NCBI GenBank assembly: GCA_016711435.1 | Contig: JADJSY010000025.1 | Location: 44,518-108,517, forward strand | DNA length: 64,000 nt | Direction of reading: 5' to 3' | Source: Lewinellaceae bacterium | GTDB taxonomy: Bacteria; Bacteroidota; Bacteroidia; Chitinophagales; Saprospiraceae | Part shown: piece by piece, positions 61,601 through 64,000 of the stretch | How positions within the stretch are numbered: position 1 is the first letter of the stretch | Layout: each line of letters opens with the position of its first letter | The notes under the pieces: model-generated | What the model saw: only the letters and a program-made list of their open reading frames with translations | Told to the model about the DNA's origin: nothing | The model's database searches: none | Translations under genes and position numbers: made by a program

Positions 61601-61655
61601 TTAATTTAATCCAAACTATTTTGCCTGATGCACCTTTTGCTTCTTTAATTTACGG

Positions 61656-61663
61656 CAAAGATA
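61656..61663 (-). promoter_or_regulatory. -7 box of rrf2
   Basis: TATCTTTG on the minus strand, a TAnnTTTG match, 100 bases before the rrf2 start. The operator-like palindrome covers the -33 position 18 bases upstream. Confidence 0.55.
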
Positions 61664-61680
61664 GGCATGTTTTTTTAAAT

Positions 61681-61700
61681 CGGATAAATTTATCCTGTTT
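61681..61700 (-). promoter_or_regulatory. Candidate Rrf2-type operator, rrf2 copy
   Basis: CGGATAAATTTATCCTGTTT, with the perfect palindrome GGATAAATTTATCC at 61682-61695. It covers the -33 region of the rrf2 promoter, where a bound repressor would block RNA polymerase. It matches the site ahead of ric in 16 of 20 bases. Confidence 0.65.
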
Positions 61701-61875
61701 ATTTTTTTCTCCTGGCATGCTGCTCTCCTTATCGGCTCTTAGCCGTTGATGGCATCCCCAGCGTACGAACACATCAGATAGATTCTATACGTTTTGGGCG
61801 CTTTTTTTTAAAAATATTTGTGTTTTTGGGTAGTAAAAATTCAAATGCTTGTTATTTTAGCCTCTAAAAAATGAA

Positions 61876-63199
61876 ATGTTATACTATAAAAGATTGATAG
61901 ACAAATATTTAAGTGAATGGATAGATGAACCTGGGCGAAAGCCCCTTATACTTCGCGGAGCAAGACAAGTGGGAAAATCCTCTGCGGTGCGGCAATTAGC
62001 TACTCGGTTCGAGCATTTTGTAGAGGTAAATTTTGAGGAAAATCCCAACCTAAAGGGACTCTTCACTGCTGACCTCAACCCACATCGCATCGTCGATAAC
62101 CTCTCCGTCTTTTTTGGAAAAACCATTGTTCCGGGTAAAACGCTGGTGTTTTTTGATGAGATTCAGGCTTGCCCGCCGGCTGTTTCGTCCCTTCGCTTTT
62201 TTATGAAAAAATGCCGGAACCACACGTTGTAGCGGCAGGATCATTGCTGGAATTTGCGCTGCAGTCATTGCCTTCATATGGTGTGGGAAGGGTACGCTCC
62301 TTGTTTATGTATCCTTTTTCATTCGATGAATTCCTGGAAGCAATAGGCGAGCAACTTTTGCTAGGCCAAGCGAAATGCCGGGTTCAACATCCTTTACCAG
62401 ACCTTTTCCACCAAAAATTGCTGGATTATTTGAAAACGTTTATGCTAACGGGAGGAATGCCGGAGGCCGTTGCATCTTACGTAAAAACCCGGCAGATGCT
62501 GGACGTCCAACGAATGCTCGACGACCTGTTCATTTCACTGCGGGCCGATTTCACTAAATACAAAATACCGTACCACCTACCCGTTTAATCGAGATTATGG
62601 AGTCGGTTGTGCAGCAGGCCGGCGGTAAGTTTAAGTTCAGTAAAAAGCATCTTCCAATGCAAACCACGGCCAGATTAAGAAGCTTGGAACTGCTCATTAT
62701 GGCAGGTCTGGTATTTCCTGTTACACATACTGCCGCCAACGGAATACCTCCCGGAGCAGAAGCAGACCCTAAAAAACGGAAAATGCTGCTACTTGATACG
62801 GGTATTTTCCAACGTATACTGGGTTTAAATCTATCTGATTTTTTATTCGATTCTACTTCGACACTCATCAACAAAGGAACGATTGCAGAGCAATTCTGGG
62901 GTCTGGAATATCTCAAGTATGGTTCGCCGTGGGCGCCACCCGCCTTGTACTACTGGCACCGGGAGTTGCCAAGTGCCAACGCCGAAGTGGACTATATCGT
63001 GCAGCAAGGGGGTGATCTGTTGCCCGTTGAGGTGAAGGCTTCAACCAAGGGGGCGATGCAAAGCCTTCGTCAGTTTTTGAAGGAAAAGAAAAAAGTTTTT
63101 GGCTACCGGTTTTCCCTTGAAAATTTTTCGGAATACGAAGACATTAAGTCAATCCCATTATATGCTGTTTCAAGTTTATCACAGATTATTTACCTATGA
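61876..63199 (+). pseudogene. AAA/DUF4143-type ATPase, two frameshifts
   Basis: Walker A in LRGARQVGKSSAVRQLA, Walker B in KTLVFFDEIQACP, then a region continued in two other frames (VAAGSLLEFALQSLPSYGVG; MYPFSFDEFLEAIGEQ; then ALYYWHRELPSANAEVDYIV and LLPVEVKASTKGAMQSLRQF, the nuclease-like DUF4143 end). One T is missing at 62197-62202 and one A at 62572-62575. Corrected length is about 441 residues, usual for the family. The family is widespread in mobile or accessory regions; its role is not settled. The stop overlaps the next start (ATGA). Confidence 0.85.
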
Positions 63200-64000
63200 A
63201 AAAAACACTCGACCACCCCTACCCACTCCCACCCGAAGCCGTCGATTTTTTCCAGAAAAACCGCTACGTCAAACTCAAAAATGTGTTTGATGCCGACACC
63301 CTGACCCATTACGGCGAATTGATCAGCCAAAAAGTGGCGGAACTCAACACCAACGACAAGCCGCTCGACGCCCGCGACACCTACGGCAAGGCATTTTTGC
63401 AGATTTTCAACCTGTGGCGCGAAGACGAGCGCATCCGCGATTTTGTGTTCAGCAAACGCCTTGGAAAAATCGCTGCCGACCTTATGCAAACCAAAGGCGT
63501 GCGCATGTACCACGACCAGGCGCTGTATAAGGAAGGCGGCGGCGGCATCACGCCCTGGCACGCCGATCAGTATTACTGGCCGCTCGCCACCGATAAAACC
63601 ATCACGGCCTGGATTCCACTACAAGCTGTACCCCTCGAAATGGGGCCGCTGGAATTCAGCGCGGGCAGCCACGTCATTGTGGAGGGCCGCGAATTAGCCA
63701 TCAGCGACGACAGCGAAGTGATCCTTCAGAAAAGGCTGCGGGTCAATGACTTTCAACACGTCATCGAAGCATTCGACCTGGGCGAAGTGAGTTTTCACTC
63801 CGGCTGGGTATTCCACCGGGCCGGCGCCAACCAGACCGACCGGATGCGGCGCGTAATGACGGTGATTTACATGGATAAAGACATGGTTTTGAAAGAACCT
63901 GAAAACGACAACCAGATCAATGACTGGAATACCTGGTGCCCGGGCGCGGTGGTGGGCGAGGTGATCGATACGGTGTTGAATCCGGTGATATACGCGATAG
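63196..64000 (+). CDS. Phytanoyl-CoA dioxygenase (PhyH) family protein, 3' end outside window
   Basis: 268 residues are visible and the frame is still open. VDFFQKNRYVKLKNVFDADT at the start, the iron-binding H-x-D in GITPWHADQYYWPLA, the second His in SFHSGWVFHRAGANQTDRMR. These are non-heme iron/2-oxoglutarate dioxygenases; the substrate is unknown. The start overlaps the ATPase stop by four bases. Confidence 0.9.
   Translation, partial: MKKTLDHPYPLPPEAVDFFQKNRYVKLKNVFDADTLTHYGELISQKVAELNTNDKPLDARDTYGKAFLQIFNLWREDERIRDFVFSKRLGKIAADLMQTKGVRMYHDQALYKEGGGGITPWHADQYYWPLATDKTITAWIPLQAVPLEMGPLEFSAGSHVIVEGRELAISDDSEVILQKRLRVNDFQHVIEAFDLGEVSFHSGWVFHRAGANQTDRMRRVMTVIYMDKDMVLKEPENDNQINDWNTWCPGAVVGEVIDTVLNPVIYAI

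Larger units (their letters stand above)
61557..61875. other. Intergenic region upstream of rrf2 and the ATPase gene
   Basis: 319 bases. It contains the family D repeat (61561-61600), the rrf2 -7 box, the operator-like palindrome and, to the right, AT-rich sequence with no identified gene. The ATPase gene must start its transcript here, but no convincing plus-strand promoter was found. Confidence 0.6.

Noticed and set aside
1..64000. tRNA or rRNA genes
   Set aside because: No cloverleaf with CCA-side pairing or GGTTCGAATC-type arm, and no rRNA segment, was seen in the gaps. This was by eye only.

Overview
The window looks like a chromosomal segment of a Bacteroidota bacterium, most likely Saprospiria. 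The support is a SusC/SusD pair, several proteins with type IX secretion (T9SS) sorting tails, the gliding lipoprotein GldB, a BatD-like protein, a Y_Y_Y-type membrane-tethered regulator, ribosomal protein S1 with an acidic N-terminal extension, and promoters of the Bacteroidota type (TAnnTTTG). Genus and species cannot be told from the sequence.

Layout. 1-7.7 kb: 3' end of an EF-G paralogue, a SWIM/SNF2 helicase, a small membrane protein, an M23 peptidase and a SlyD-like FKBP. 7.8-25.7 kb: a minus-strand polysaccharide utilization locus (PUL): regulator, FnIII-GH144 enzyme, multi-module binding protein, GH144-esterase fusion, GH3, SusC, SusD. GH144 plus GH3 point to beta-1,2-glucan as substrate. 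25.8-35.4 kb: Kup, BatD-like protein, GldB, an outer-membrane barrel, two ArsR regulators, TsaB, lipoproteins including a YceI protein. 35.6-41.5 kb: a SprB-repeat T9SS adhesin and a two-domain parvulin broken by four frameshifts, with a 20-base poly-G run between them. 41.6-58.6 kb: mostly housekeeping (GNAT, M1 peptidase, MscS, UMF1-type MFS, aldose epimerase, T9SS protein, CBS protein, class III aminotransferase, rpsA, uppS, ATP-grasp-like protein, rsmE). 58.7-64 kb: AraC regulator, cupin, the NO-stress pair ric/rrf2 with a shared operator-like motif, a frameshifted AAA/DUF4143 ATPase and a partial phytanoyl-CoA dioxygenase.

The most unusual property is in the gaps between genes. Most gene ends are followed within a few bases by a long inverted repeat. 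Its arms are made of short repeated phrases (GTTGATGAGG, GTTTATGGTTTATGA, AAAGGGCAAAAG, GTGCGAAGTCTTCA, GGAATGAGGGAT, GTGTTTCGTGTTTGG). Two copies have perfect arms of 53 and 64 bp. At least one family has a conserved core (AGCCGCTCGAAAA ... TTTTCGAGCGGCT). Separate from these is a 91-bp MITE-like element in two copies, one with a perfect 8-bp target duplication.

At least nine single-base frameshifts, mostly at short homopolymers, interrupt five genes. They are either sequencing indels or real decay, and this affects how those genes should be read.
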